This document shows, one piece after another, positions 7,917 to 16,132 of a stretch of DNA of 37,646 nt (position 1 is the first letter of the stretch; each line of letters begins with the position of its first letter). A program made the position numbers and the translations under genes. The stretch covers positions 1-37,646 of the forward strand of contig JAJYLH010000053.1 of the NCBI GenBank assembly GCA_021787845.1, read 5' to 3'. Source of the stretch: Myxococcales bacterium. Its GTDB lineage: Bacteria; Myxococcota; Myxococcia; Myxococcales; JAJYLH01. The notes beneath the pieces were generated by a model. That model was not told where the DNA came from, searched no databases, and saw only the letters and a list, made by a program, of their open reading frames with translations.

Positions 7917-8783
7917 ATGGTGGAACCGGTTCGTTCGGCGTTGTGGCTCGGCGAGGTCGCCGCGGCCTCGCTGGCCGGCGGGGTGGTGGGCTCCATCAGC
8001 GGGCTGGGCGGCGGCATCGTCATCGTCCCGGTGCTGACGGTGATCATGGGCCTGCCGATCCAGGTCGCCATCGGCGCGAGCCTGGTGTCGGTCATCGCGG
8101 TCAGTAGCGGCGCCGGGTCGGTCTACGTCAAAGACCGGGTGACGAACGTGCGCATCGCGATGTTCCTCGAGCTGTCGACCGCGCTCGGAGCGATCGTGGG
8201 CGCCGGGCTCCTGGCGCCTATTCTCCAAAGCCACACGCGGGTGCTCTACATCCTCTTCGGCCTGGTGCTCTTGACCTCGCTGATTCCGGTCCTCTTCAAG
8301 ATCGCCGAGGAGCTCCCGCAAGGGGTGCAGAACGACCGCCTGGCGACGCGGCTCAAGCTCAACGGGAGCTACTTCGACCACCGCTTGAACCGGACCGTCG
8401 AGTACAACGTCACCGGCATTCCCGCCGCGCTCGGCTACATGTTCAGCGCCGGCATCATCTCGGGGCTGCTCGGCATCGGGGCCGGGGTGGTCAAGGTCCT
8501 CGCCCACGAAATCGCGATGAAGGTGCCGACCAAGGTGTCCACCGCGACCTCGAACTTCATGATCGGCGTCACCGCGGCGGCTGGAGCGGGCGTCTACCTG
8601 CACCGCGGCGACGTGATGCCGTTCATCGTGGCCCCGGTGGCGGCAGCGGTGCTCCTGGGCGCGTATCTGGGCACCAAGCTGATGGAACGCCTGTCCAATT
8701 CCCGCGTCCGCCAGATCTTCGCGGGAGCGCTCGGGGTGGTGGGGCTGGAGATGCTCTCGCGCGGATTCGGCTGGCGCCTGTGA
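7917..8783 (+). CDS. TauE/SafE-family sulfite or organosulfur exporter
   Basis: This is an integral membrane protein of the TauE/SafE (DUF81) family, which moves sulfite, sulfoacetate or related anions out of the cell. The ATG at 7917 gives 288 residues and has GAGGAAGAGG just upstream, which decides the start. The family's duplicated halves are both visible: GSISGLGGGIVIVPVLTVI near residue 25 and SGLLGIGAGVVKVLAHEIA near residue 185, each starting a bundle of helices. The length is normal for the family. The next gene (DUF1634) begins 13 bases after the stop, and this pairing is frequently seen, so the two are probably cotranscribed and may form one transporter. The substrate cannot be read from sequence. 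Confidence 0.88.
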   Translation: MVEPVRSALWLGEVAAASLAGGVVGSISGLGGGIVIVPVLTVIMGLPIQVAIGASLVSVIAVSSGAGSVYVKDRVTNVRIAMFLELSTALGAIVGAGLLAPILQSHTRVLYILFGLVLLTSLIPVLFKIAEELPQGVQNDRLATRLKLNGSYFDHRLNRTVEYNVTGIPAALGYMFSAGIISGLLGIGAGVVKVLAHEIAMKVPTKVSTATSNFMIGVTAAAGAGVYLHRGDVMPFIVAPVAAAVLLGAYLGTKLMERLSNSRVRQIFAGALGVVGLEMLSRGFGWRL

Positions 8784-8796
8784 GGTGAATCGAAAC

Positions 8797-9270
8797 ATGG
8801 CCTTGGACGTGGAAGCGACGAGCGAGCTCGAGAACGGCGTCTCCCAAGCGCGCCGACCGGCGGAAGCGACCGAACAGCGTGCCCCGCGGGTCAAGACCTC
8901 CAGCGGCGCTCCGGGGAGGCTTCAGGTGCAGGACGTCGCCGCTTGGTCGCTCAGGGCGGGCGTCATCACCAGCGTCAGCGTGATGCTCCTGGGGCTCCTG
9001 GTGAGCTTCTTGCGCCACCCGCCGACCGTCCAGCAGATGGAGCACACCCGGAACTTCGACTATCGCTTCACCGCGCTCCTGAGCGGCATCTTGCACGGCG
9101 ACGGCCCCAGCATCGTCGGCCTGGGCGTGTTCCTGCTGGTCTTGACGCCCATCGCCCGAGTCGCCATCTCGATGGTCACCTTCGCCATCGAGGAGAAAGA
9201 CCGGCTCTACGCGGTGATCACGTTCTTCGTGCTGGCGATGACCCTCGTTTCGCTGATTCTGCTCCACTAG
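8797..9270 (+). CDS. DUF1634 membrane protein, partner of TauE/SafE
   Basis: The product of about 157 residues has a soluble, charged N-terminus of some 50 residues. Three hydrophobic helices follow: AGVITSVSVMLLGLLVSF, IVGLGVFLLVLTPIARVAIS and YAVITFFVLAMTLVSLILLH. This is the DUF1634 pattern, including the conserved LTPIARV segment. I take the ATG at 8797, preceded by GAGGTGA, over the in-frame GTG at 8785. DUF1634 genes commonly sit beside TauE/SafE permeases, so an accessory role in anion export is likely. The mechanism is unknown. Confidence 0.8.
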   Translation: MALDVEATSELENGVSQARRPAEATEQRAPRVKTSSGAPGRLQVQDVAAWSLRAGVITSVSVMLLGLLVSFLRHPPTVQQMEHTRNFDYRFTALLSGILHGDGPSIVGLGVFLLVLTPIARVAISMVTFAIEEKDRLYAVITFFVLAMTLVSLILLH

Positions 9271-9317
9271 AGCGCTTCTACCCATCGAGCGGCTCTCGCT
9301 CGGAGCGGCGCTCGCCC

Positions 9318-10646
9318 TCAGCCTGGCTGTGGCTCTGCCGGAGCGGTCTCGGCCGGCGGAATCTCGCCCAGGCGGGCGAGCGCCGCGCGAAAGACGATGG
9401 GCCCGATCAGCTCGTGTAGCGAGATCACCGCCAGCGAAAGGGTCTCGATCGCCCGTCCCCAGGCTCCGAAACTCTCGGCCACGACGATGACGAGCCCGAC
9501 TGTGACGCCCGCCTGGGAAATGAGCCCGGCCGGCACGTTGCGCGCCACGGGGGCCGGCACCCCTCCCGCTCGGGCCCCGACGCGATTCATCACCTGAATC
9601 AGCCCCGCCCGCACCAGCACCGTCCCGAGGACCACCGGCAAGAGCTCCATGAGCTGCGCCAGATGGAGCGACGCGCCCGCGGCTGCGAAGAACACCACCA
9701 GTACCGGAACGCGCACGTGCTCCAGGACGTCCTGCATCTCCTGCGCCGCCTCCGACGCGACGTTTCGCACGATGACCCCGGCCATCACGCTCGTCAGGAT
9801 GCTCGAGAGCCCGAGGCGGCTGCCCACCTCCGCAATGACCAGGCACGTCGCCACCACCATCAGCCCGCTGCGGCGGTGCACCAGCCGCCGGTAGATGGCC
9901 ACCGCCACCCCCGCGATGATTCCCGCGACGAGCGACCCCAACACCTCGAACGCGACGTGCCCCGCCGCCTTCCCGAGCAGCATCCCCACGCCCAGCCGCG
10001 CGCTCCCGCGCTCGTCGAGCAGGTGCGCCACCGCCGTTGAAACCGTGAAGAGCACGACCAGGGCCAAGTCGCCCATCACCACCAGCGCCAGCGTCCGTTC
10101 CGCGAGCTTTCCGCGCGCCCGCGTCTCCGCCAGCACCGCCACCGTCACCACCGGCGAGAAGGTCGCCATCACGGCGGCGAACACCAGCGCTACCGCTATC
10201 CGTCTCGCCCAAGGCAGCCCCGCGGTGAACGAAACCCATGGGCTCACCAGGAGCGCTACGGCAAAGAGCCCCGCGAAGAGCCCTCCGATGAGGAATCCTC
10301 CGTGCCGAGCCAGGCTCTTCCACGAGGCCCGCAGCGCTTCCAGGTCCATCTCGACCCCGGCCGAGAAGGCGATGAGCGCTACCGCCAGGCCATTGACGAG
10401 GTCCAGCTCGCGCGCCATCCGGGGCGAGAGCACGTTCAGAACGGAGGGCCCCAGGGCGAGGCCGGTCACGAGGTACCCGGTCAAGCGCGGCAGCCGGACT
10501 CGACTCGCCGCCTCCCCGACGATGGCCGCCGCGATGAGGATGAACCCCAGGGCCATCGTGGCGAACCGGCCGGCGTCGTCGGCCGCGACGTGGCGGGCCG
10601 TGACCACGAGCGCGACCACCAGGACCAAGGCCGCCACCCGGTTCAT
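9318..10646 (-). CDS. Cation:proton antiporter, CPA2 type (distal gene of pair)
   Basis: The 442-residue polytopic protein has about twelve to thirteen helices. CPA2-type features are LPRLTGYLVTGLALGPSVL near residue 52, LALIAFSAGVEMDLEALR-type segment near 90, and a central discontinuous-helix region with TFSPVVTVAVLAETRARGK near 160. The family exchanges K+ or Na+ for protons across the inner membrane. There is no C-terminal RCK/TrkA-N nucleotide-binding domain; the protein ends in a short Pro/Glu tail. Its ATG overlaps the stop of the upstream antiporter gene by four bases (ATGA), indicating translational coupling. The ion specificity is unknown. Confidence 0.82.
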   Translation of the reverse strand: MNRVAALVLVVALVVTARHVAADDAGRFATMALGFILIAAAIVGEAASRVRLPRLTGYLVTGLALGPSVLNVLSPRMARELDLVNGLAVALIAFSAGVEMDLEALRASWKSLARHGGFLIGGLFAGLFAVALLVSPWVSFTAGLPWARRIAVALVFAAVMATFSPVVTVAVLAETRARGKLAERTLALVVMGDLALVVLFTVSTAVAHLLDERGSARLGVGMLLGKAAGHVAFEVLGSLVAGIIAGVAVAIYRRLVHRRSGLMVVATCLVIAEVGSRLGLSSILTSVMAGVIVRNVASEAAQEMQDVLEHVRVPVLVVFFAAAGASLHLAQLMELLPVVLGTVLVRAGLIQVMNRVGARAGGVPAPVARNVPAGLISQAGVTVGLVIVVAESFGAWGRAIETLSLAVISLHELIGPIVFRAALARLGEIPPAETAPAEPQPG

Positions 10647-11866
10647 GGCGTTTTCTCGCGGGTGGGAGGGGGAGTGCTCTCGGGAAGCTTGGCACGCGCC
10701 AGAAGACGAGTGGTCCAGACGCCGGCGGTCTCCGACAAGAGCAGGCCCAAGACCGCCACCGCCACCGCCACGGCTCCCAGGCGGCCGCGCGCGCTATGGG
10801 CGTAGTCGAGGGCCAAGCCCAACGCCACCGCCCCCGAGGGCAACAAGCCCAAGCCCATCAGGCGCGGCAGCTCGCCCTTGGACACCGCCGAGGCCGCTCG
10901 CCCACCGAGGATCTTGCCGGCGGTGCGCAGGACCAGGAAGAAGCCCAGCACCACTCCCGCCCGCCAGGTCGGCATCCGCAGGGCGGCGCCGGCGATGACG
11001 AGCAACAGCACCGTCAGGGGCGGCTCCAGGAACCCGAGGCTGTCGGACAGCTCCCGCGCCAGGCTTCCCGAAACCTGGGCGATGGTCATCCCGGCGAGGA
11101 GCGTCGCCGCCACCGGCGGAAGGGACAGGTACGCCGCCGTCCCCGCGGTGACGAGGAGCATCCCGAGTTGGAAGGCGCCGCGCAGGGCGGCATCGCTGGT
11201 GCCGCGCGACAAGAGCCAGGTGCACAGGCCACCGACGATGCCGATGGTGGCGAGCGCGAGGAGCCGTTCGAGGGGCACCAGGGTGGCGGTCGGGGACAAG
11301 AGCGCCACCAGCACTCCGGCGACCAGAACGGCCGCGACGGTCCCTTGATCCGCGACTCGGGTGACGAGGTCCGGCTGGCCGGGGCTCGCGCGGCGCACCA
11401 CCGCGCCCAGCGAATGGCCTCCCGATATCGCAGCGACGCAGCCCAGGACCGCCGCCGCGGTGGCCCGGCGCTGCAGGTCGGCTGGCGAGACGATGTCCAG
11501 GAGCACGAACAGCGGTGCGCCCACGAGGACGATGGTCGACAAGCTCTCCATCGCCGCTGACGCCAGGATGGTGCGCTGCCGGGGTCCTATGATCTCCAAG
11601 CGCAAGCCCATCAAGAGGCCGAGCATGCCCAGGCCCAGTGTCACCAGCGGGTCGAGCTCGCGCACCACGGCCCGGTTGACGACGCCCAGGCCCGCTTCCG
11701 ACAGGAGCATGCCGAGCGGCAGGAACAGAAAACCGCCCGCGAGAAGCTGCTCCAAGCCCAGCGCCTGCTTCAGGCGCACGAGCCGCGCCCACCCGCCGAC
11801 CAGCGCCAGCAGCGCGATCAGCGCGAGGCCGCCGAGGAGCTGGGCATCGGAGAAACCGGACGGCAT
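10643..11866 (-). CDS. Cation:proton antiporter-like membrane protein (proximal gene of pair)
   Basis: This product of about 407 residues has roughly twelve helices and the general CPA2 layout: LEQLLAGGFLFLPLGMLLSE near residue 35, LLMGLRLEIIGPRQ near 85, then PVAATLLAGMTIAQVSG in the second half. It is more divergent than its partner, and I do not see a clear ion-binding Asp pair in the centre, so it may be a regulatory or altered-specificity subunit. I chose the ATG at 11866; a TTG at 11905 and a GTG at 11887 are alternative starts, and no strong ribosome binding site settles it. It is first in a two-gene operon with a four-base overlap to the next antiporter, so a heteromeric transporter is plausible. 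Confidence 0.75.
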   Translation of the reverse strand: MPSGFSDAQLLGGLALIALLALVGGWARLVRLKQALGLEQLLAGGFLFLPLGMLLSEAGLGVVNRAVVRELDPLVTLGLGMLGLLMGLRLEIIGPRQRTILASAAMESLSTIVLVGAPLFVLLDIVSPADLQRRATAAAVLGCVAAISGGHSLGAVVRRASPGQPDLVTRVADQGTVAAVLVAGVLVALLSPTATLVPLERLLALATIGIVGGLCTWLLSRGTSDAALRGAFQLGMLLVTAGTAAYLSLPPVAATLLAGMTIAQVSGSLARELSDSLGFLEPPLTVLLLVIAGAALRMPTWRAGVVLGFFLVLRTAGKILGGRAASAVSKGELPRLMGLGLLPSGAVALGLALDYAHSARGRLGAVAVAVAVLGLLLSETAGVWTTRLLARAKLPESTPPPTREKTP

Positions 11867-11945
11867 CCCGGCCGCGAGTCTTGTCACACGGCGGCGCGGC
11901 CGCAAAGAGAAAAGCGATCGGTCCCTCTCGTTCTTTCGCCGGCGC

Positions 11946-12314
11946 CTACCGCGTCCGGGTCCAGAGGGCGACGCCTTCCCGGCGCGCGTTCTGGAGCACC
12001 CGCGCCAAGGAGGGCGGCGCCGACTCGATCTCGCCGGAGGTCGCCATCGTCACGTCCACCGTGAAGAGCCCGTCCGCCTCGACGGCGTTCGCCGCGATCG
12101 CGAGAGCGGTCTTCACCTCCACTGTGCGCTCGTCCGCCACGACGAAGAAGGCGAAGGGCGAGCCCGGCTCGAACTGGCGCGCCTGGGCTCCGAAGAGGTC
12201 GACCCGCGCGAGCTTCTCCCGGGCGAAGGGCGGCAGCGCCCGCAGGAACTGCTCGGCGACGTTCACCGCCTCGGGCGACAAGCGGGCCGCCGCTTGGGTC
12301 GACAGGTGGAACAT
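11946..12314 (-). CDS. Nucleotidyltransferase-like protein, probably inactive
   Basis: The ATG at 12314, preceded by AAGGA, gives 122 residues. The segment ARVDLFGAQARQFEPGSPFA matches the start of the minimal nucleotidyltransferase fold (usually LFGSxARG followed by SDxDL). Here the GS is replaced by GA, and the catalytic Asp pair is absent (SPFAFF where SDIDLL is expected). The following strand, GLFTVDVTMATSGE, fits the third-acid strand and keeps one Asp. I infer a pseudo-enzyme that may bind a nucleotide or a partner without catalysis. No HEPN partner gene is adjacent. It is divergent from the secreted protein at 12408 and upstream of the antiporter pair in the same direction. It could instead belong to an unrelated small alpha/beta family. 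Confidence 0.6.
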   Translation of the reverse strand: MFHLSTQAAARLSPEAVNVAEQFLRALPPFAREKLARVDLFGAQARQFEPGSPFAFFVVADERTVEVKTALAIAANAVEADGLFTVDVTMATSGEIESAPPSLARVLQNARREGVALWTRTR

Positions 12315-12407
12315 GCGTCCTTGGCATGGCACGCCGGCGGCAAGGCCGTCAAGCGCGGCCGGTCGTCCGATGCTCTTCACGCGCGAGACCGTGCGAAGCT
12401 TGCGGCC

Positions 12408-13169
12408 ATGAGACGCTCCCTGTTCGCCCTTTCGCTCGTGACGATCGCGCTCCCCTTGTCTTCCGGCGCCAAGCCCACCGCGAGCGGCAGCGACGCCCAA
12501 CCGCCGCTGCCCGCGCCCCTGGCAACCGGCGCCGGGACCAAGGTCTCGCGCTCGCAGATTCCGGCGTTCCTCGCCTTGTTCGGCCCGGCCACGCTGATCG
12601 AGAAGACCGGCTTTCGCACCGCCGTCGGCCGCTGGATCGAATACCGACTCCTCAACGCCGCGTCGGGCGGCGCCTCCAGCGGAACCCTGCGCATCCAGGA
12701 GGTCGGCCCCCGGATTCCCGGCGAGCACTGGTTCGAGATGCTCGGCGACACCGGCGGCGGCATGAGCGCCAGGATCCGGATGCTCACCCGCGGCACCCGG
12801 GACGGAAACGTCCGCCGGCTCATCGCTCAGATTCCGGGGTTCACCACGCTCGAGTTGCCCCTCGACAGCGTTACCGCTTCCCCCTTGAGCCCGGGCAGCC
12901 CCACCGGGACCCTGAGCCTCGGTCAGGCCCTGCACGCGGTGGCGACGAAGGTCGGCCACGGTTTCGTCGTGGTGCCCCTGGGCAAGTTCGAGTGCGACCA
13001 CTGGGTGGTCAAGAACGGTGAAGCGCGGGTGGATTTCTGGACCACGACCGACGAGAAGGTTCCGTTCATCGGCGCCGTCAAGATCGGCTCCCCGCAAGGC
13101 GACGCGGTGGCGGCCAAGGTCGGCACCGATGCCGTCGCCCAGATCGCGGTTCCGCCGAAGTCGTTGTAG
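12408..13169 (+). CDS. Unknown secreted protein
   Basis: The product of 253 residues starts with a clear signal peptide (MRRSLFALSLVTIALPLSSG). The mature part is about 230 residues with alternating hydrophobic, beta-like segments. Features that look conserved are GRWIEYRLLNAASGG near residue 75, GEHWFEMLGDTGGGMSAR near 105 and GKFECDHWVVKNG near 195. I do not recognise the family; the layout resembles exported proteins of unknown function that sense or bind envelope lipids. Its start lies 93 bases from the divergent nucleotidyltransferase-like gene. The ribosome binding site is weak. Confidence 0.7.
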   Translation: MRRSLFALSLVTIALPLSSGAKPTASGSDAQPPLPAPLATGAGTKVSRSQIPAFLALFGPATLIEKTGFRTAVGRWIEYRLLNAASGGASSGTLRIQEVGPRIPGEHWFEMLGDTGGGMSARIRMLTRGTRDGNVRRLIAQIPGFTTLELPLDSVTASPLSPGSPTGTLSLGQALHAVATKVGHGFVVVPLGKFECDHWVVKNGEARVDFWTTTDEKVPFIGAVKIGSPQGDAVAAKVGTDAVAQIAVPPKSL

Positions 13170-13243
13170 CGGTCCTCGAGACCCGCGCCATCGAGCGCTC
13201 GCCGCTTGCGGGTGGGTTCGGTTGCCGCATAGCTTGCGCGCCG

Positions 13244-14065
13244 ATGAGCACCCTCCACGCGATCCTGCTCGGCCTCATCCAGGGCATCACCTGGTTTCTG
13301 CCCGTCAGCTCCGACGCGCACCTGCTCATCCTCTCCAAGCTCTGGGGCTGGAAGGACCCCGGCGCGCCGTTCACCGCGGTGATGCAGTTGGGCTCCCTCG
13401 TCGCGATGCTGGTCTACTTCCGCGACGACCTTCTGAAGCTGACCCGCGGCGCTCTCCAAGGGCTGAAGGCCCGCCGCCCCCTCGCCACGCCCGACTCCCG
13501 GCTCGCCTTCGGCATCGTCGTCGGTACCATCCCCATCGGCATCCTCGGCGTCGCCTTCAAGCACAAGATCGAGCACCAGTGGCGCTCCCTCTACATCGTC
13601 GCCGCCGCGCTGATTCTCCTCGCGCTGGTGCTCGCCCTCGCCGAAGGGACCGCGCGCCACCGCCGCGAGATGGCCGAGATGACCTTCCTCGACACGGTGA
13701 TCATCGGCTTCTGGCAAGCGCTGGCGCTGGTGCCCGGCTGCTCGCGGTCGGGCTCCACCATCACCGGCGGCCTCTTTCTCGGCTTGAAGCGGGAGACCGC
13801 GGCGCGCTTCTCGTTCCTCCTCGGCATCCCGGCGACCGCGGCGGCGGGCCTCTTCGAGGCGCACAAGGCGTTCCACGCGGGCGCTCTCGGCCACAGCATG
13901 GTCTTGCCGACCCTGGTCGCGACGGTGACCGCGATGGTCTCGGGGATGGCGGTGATCGCGGTGCTCCTCAAGTTCCTCGAGACGCACTCCACCGCCCTCT
14001 TCATCGTCTGGCGCATCGCGCTCGGCCTCTACCTGTTCGGTCTGCTCTATTGGCGCGTGATTTGA
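13244..14065 (+). CDS. uppP: Undecaprenyl-diphosphate phosphatase (UppP/BacA family)
   Basis: UppP removes one phosphate from undecaprenyl diphosphate at the membrane, recycling the lipid carrier for peptidoglycan and polysaccharide synthesis. The 273-residue length and helix pattern are normal for the family. Signature 2 is intact: PGCSRSGSTITGG at 164-176, with Arg168. Signature 1 is unusual: residues 13-26 read QGITWFLPVSSDAH where the family normally has (E/Q)GxTEFLPVSSTGH. The second acidic residue, implicated in catalysis in E. coli BacA, is Trp17, and TG is replaced by DA. His26 is kept. The enzyme may use Asp24 in a shifted role or have altered activity. The next gene (Nudix) starts nine bases after the stop. 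Confidence 0.85.
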   Translation: MSTLHAILLGLIQGITWFLPVSSDAHLLILSKLWGWKDPGAPFTAVMQLGSLVAMLVYFRDDLLKLTRGALQGLKARRPLATPDSRLAFGIVVGTIPIGILGVAFKHKIEHQWRSLYIVAAALILLALVLALAEGTARHRREMAEMTFLDTVIIGFWQALALVPGCSRSGSTITGGLFLGLKRETAARFSFLLGIPATAAAGLFEAHKAFHAGALGHSMVLPTLVATVTAMVSGMAVIAVLLKFLETHSTALFIVWRIALGLYLFGLLYWRVI

Positions 14066-14073
14066 GGCGTGGG

Positions 14074-14649
14074 GTGAACGAAGGACCGGTCACGCTGGCA
14101 CAGGTGCGCGCCGCGCTGGCGAGCTACCGACCGAGACGGCTTCCGACATTCGGCATGCCTGCCGCCGTGCTCGTGCCGCTCTTCGAGCGCGACGGCCGGG
14201 TCCACGTCCTCTTGACCAAGCGCACCGACAGCTTGCGCCAGCACGCGGGCCAGATTTCGTTTCCCGGCGGCGGCCGGGACGCGGGCGACGAGGGGCCGCT
14301 TCAGACCGCGCTGCGCGAGGCCCGGGAAGAGGTAGGGCTTCTGCCCAGCGACGTGACCATCCTCGGCGCGCTCGACGATTGCCCGACCCTGGTGACGAAC
14401 TTCGTCATCAGCCCGTGGGTCGGCGTGGTGCCGGCGGGCTATCCGTACGTCGTGTCGCGCTCGGAAATCGACGAGCTCATCGAGGCGCCGCTCGACGCGT
14501 TCTTCGAGCCGGGCGTCTTGCGCACCGAGGAGGTCGAGCGGCTCGGGATGCGGCTCAAGCTCTATTTCTATGAGGTCGTGGGGCACACGGTCTGGGGCGC
14601 GACCGCCCGGATGCTCACGCAGTTGTTCGAGCTCTTGGGAAGGGCGTAG
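14074..14649 (+). CDS. Nudix hydrolase, CoA pyrophosphatase type
   Basis: The GTG at 14074 follows GAGG and starts a 191-residue protein. The Nudix box is complete (GGRDAGDEGPLQTALREARE then EVGL), matching GX5EX7REUXEEXGU at about residues 65-90. Just before it, LLTKRTDSLRQHAGQISFPG matches the extra signature of the NudL/PCD1 subfamily, which cleaves coenzyme A and its derivatives into phosphopantetheine and 3',5'-ADP. It is a soluble cytoplasmic enzyme, Mg- or Mn-dependent. It follows uppP closely and is probably cotranscribed, although no functional link is obvious. The subfamily is well supported; the exact substrate is inferred. Confidence 0.88.
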   Translation: MNEGPVTLAQVRAALASYRPRRLPTFGMPAAVLVPLFERDGRVHVLLTKRTDSLRQHAGQISFPGGGRDAGDEGPLQTALREAREEVGLLPSDVTILGALDDCPTLVTNFVISPWVGVVPAGYPYVVSRSEIDELIEAPLDAFFEPGVLRTEEVERLGMRLKLYFYEVVGHTVWGATARMLTQLFELLGRA

Positions 14650-14809
14650 ACAGGAGCGCTACCGGTTACCCGCACATCGTCTGCGCTCGCGGGGATGGTA
14701 GGGCCGACCCTTGCGCCCGGAACGATGACGGCCGCGCAAACGAGGTCGGGAAAGAGGGCCGGCACCACTGCTTCCTGAACGGAGTGCCCACGAGCCATTG
14801 GAGCGTTCG

Positions 14810-15880
14810 ATGTCGCTGCATCCCGTGATTCTCGCCGGTGGGTCCGGCACGCGTTTCTGGCCGCTCTCGCGCAGGTCGCGGCCGAAGCAGTTCCTCCCGC
14901 TCGCGTCGGACCGGCCGCTCCTCGTCGACACCTTCGCGCGCCTGCCACCCTTGGCGCGGGCACAGGACTCGTACGTCGTCTGCGGCGAGTCGCACGCGCC
15001 CGAGGTGCGCCGGTTGGTCCCGAGCCTTCCGCTAGCGCACCTGCTCATCGAGCCGGCCGCGCGCAACACCGCGCCGGCCATCGGGCTCGCGGCGGTGCAC
15101 GTCGCGCACGACGATCCGCAGGGCGTCCTGGTGGTCCTCCCGAGCGACCATCACATCGGCGATGCGGCCGGGTTTCGCGCCGCGCTCGAAACCGCGGCGA
15201 GCCTCGCGCAGGACGGGCTCGTCGTGACGCTCGGCGTCCGCCCGACGCGGCCGGACACCGGCTACGGCTACATCCACCTGGGCGAGCGAATCGACCCGGG
15301 CGGACCCGTCGCGCATCACGTCCGCCGGTTCGTGGAGAAGCCGGACAGCGAGAGGGCTAAAGCCTACCTCGCGAGCGGCGAGTACCTGTGGAACGCCGGC
15401 ATCTTCGTGATGCGGGCCGACGTCATCCTCCGGGAAATCGCGCGTCACCTGCCTGGGCTCGACGCGGCGCTCACCCGGATCGCCAGAGCGCTCGCAACGC
15501 CCGAGTACGTCGCGACGCTCGCGACCGAGTACCCCGGCGCCGAGGCCATCAGCATCGACTTCGGTGTGATGGAGAAAGCGGGCGGCATCGCCTGCGTGCC
15601 GGGCGATTTCGGCTGGAGCGACGTCGGCTCGTTCGCGGCGCTCCCGGAGGTGCGACCGGCGGACGCCCAGGGCAACGTGGTCCAGGGGGAAGCGGTGCTG
15701 GTCGACTGCGGCGGTTGCGTGGTGCTCAGCTCTGGGCGCACCGTCGCCGCGGTGGGCCTCCGGGATCTCGTCATCGTCGACGCCGGCGATGCGCTGCTCG
15801 TGGTTCCGAAAGATCGGGCGCAGGACGTTCGCGCGGCGGTCGACGCGCTGGGGCGAAGGGGCGCGACGAAAGTGCTCTGA
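14810..15880 (+). CDS. manC: Mannose-1-phosphate guanylyltransferase
   Basis: This enzyme makes GDP-mannose from mannose-1-phosphate and GTP for polysaccharide or LPS synthesis. The 356-residue product begins with PVILAGGSGTRFWPLSRRSR then PKQFLPL, the nucleotidyltransferase signature of ManC/RfbM-type enzymes. GYGYIHLGE near residue 145, FVEKPD near 170 and WNAGIFVMRAD near 195 are typical. FGWSDVGSF near 265 is the conserved sugar-binding end of the domain. It is the short, single-domain form without the fused phosphomannose isomerase. An upstream TTG at 14798 is less likely than the ATG at 14810. The phosphomannomutase that makes its substrate lies 0.65 kb downstream. Confidence 0.92.
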   Translation: MSLHPVILAGGSGTRFWPLSRRSRPKQFLPLASDRPLLVDTFARLPPLARAQDSYVVCGESHAPEVRRLVPSLPLAHLLIEPAARNTAPAIGLAAVHVAHDDPQGVLVVLPSDHHIGDAAGFRAALETAASLAQDGLVVTLGVRPTRPDTGYGYIHLGERIDPGGPVAHHVRRFVEKPDSERAKAYLASGEYLWNAGIFVMRADVILREIARHLPGLDAALTRIARALATPEYVATLATEYPGAEAISIDFGVMEKAGGIACVPGDFGWSDVGSFAALPEVRPADAQGNVVQGEAVLVDCGGCVVLSSGRTVAAVGLRDLVIVDAGDALLVVPKDRAQDVRAAVDALGRRGATKVL

Positions 15881-15923
15881 CAGGCAGCCCGGCTCCGCTG
15901 CTGCTTCGCACGCCCGAACCGCG

Positions 15924-15970
15924 CTGATCGGACCGATCGGTCTTATCGGTCGGATAGGTCGGATCGGTCA
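15924..15970. repeat. Family B GATC-rich repeat (copy 1)
   Basis: A run of near-identical 9-base units of the form GATCGGTCS includes the perfect palindrome GACCGATCGGTC. It lies just downstream of manC and holds three GATC sites; other units are degenerate (TATCGG, GATAGG). Other copies lie at 19791, 21251, 27116 and 29892. It may act as a transcript end or a methylation-sensitive site. Confidence 0.75.
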
Positions 15971-16132
15971 CGCCCGCCACTCCGCGTCCTGCTGCGAGAA
16001 CGGCGCCGCTCAAGCGCAGTGGCGAGCCCCGCCGCCGACCGACGAGCGCGACCGACTCGCGAGGGCCGCGCCTTCCGCGGTGGACTCTCGTCGTCCAATC
16101 GCCTAGCCTTTCGCGCCTTCGGGAGGTGACGG

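Noticed and set aside
11361-12407. Upstream extension of the secreted protein gene at 12408
   Set aside because: The preceding frame is Arg/Ser-rich shadow of the minus-strand genes. The signal peptide begins exactly at the ATG at 12408.
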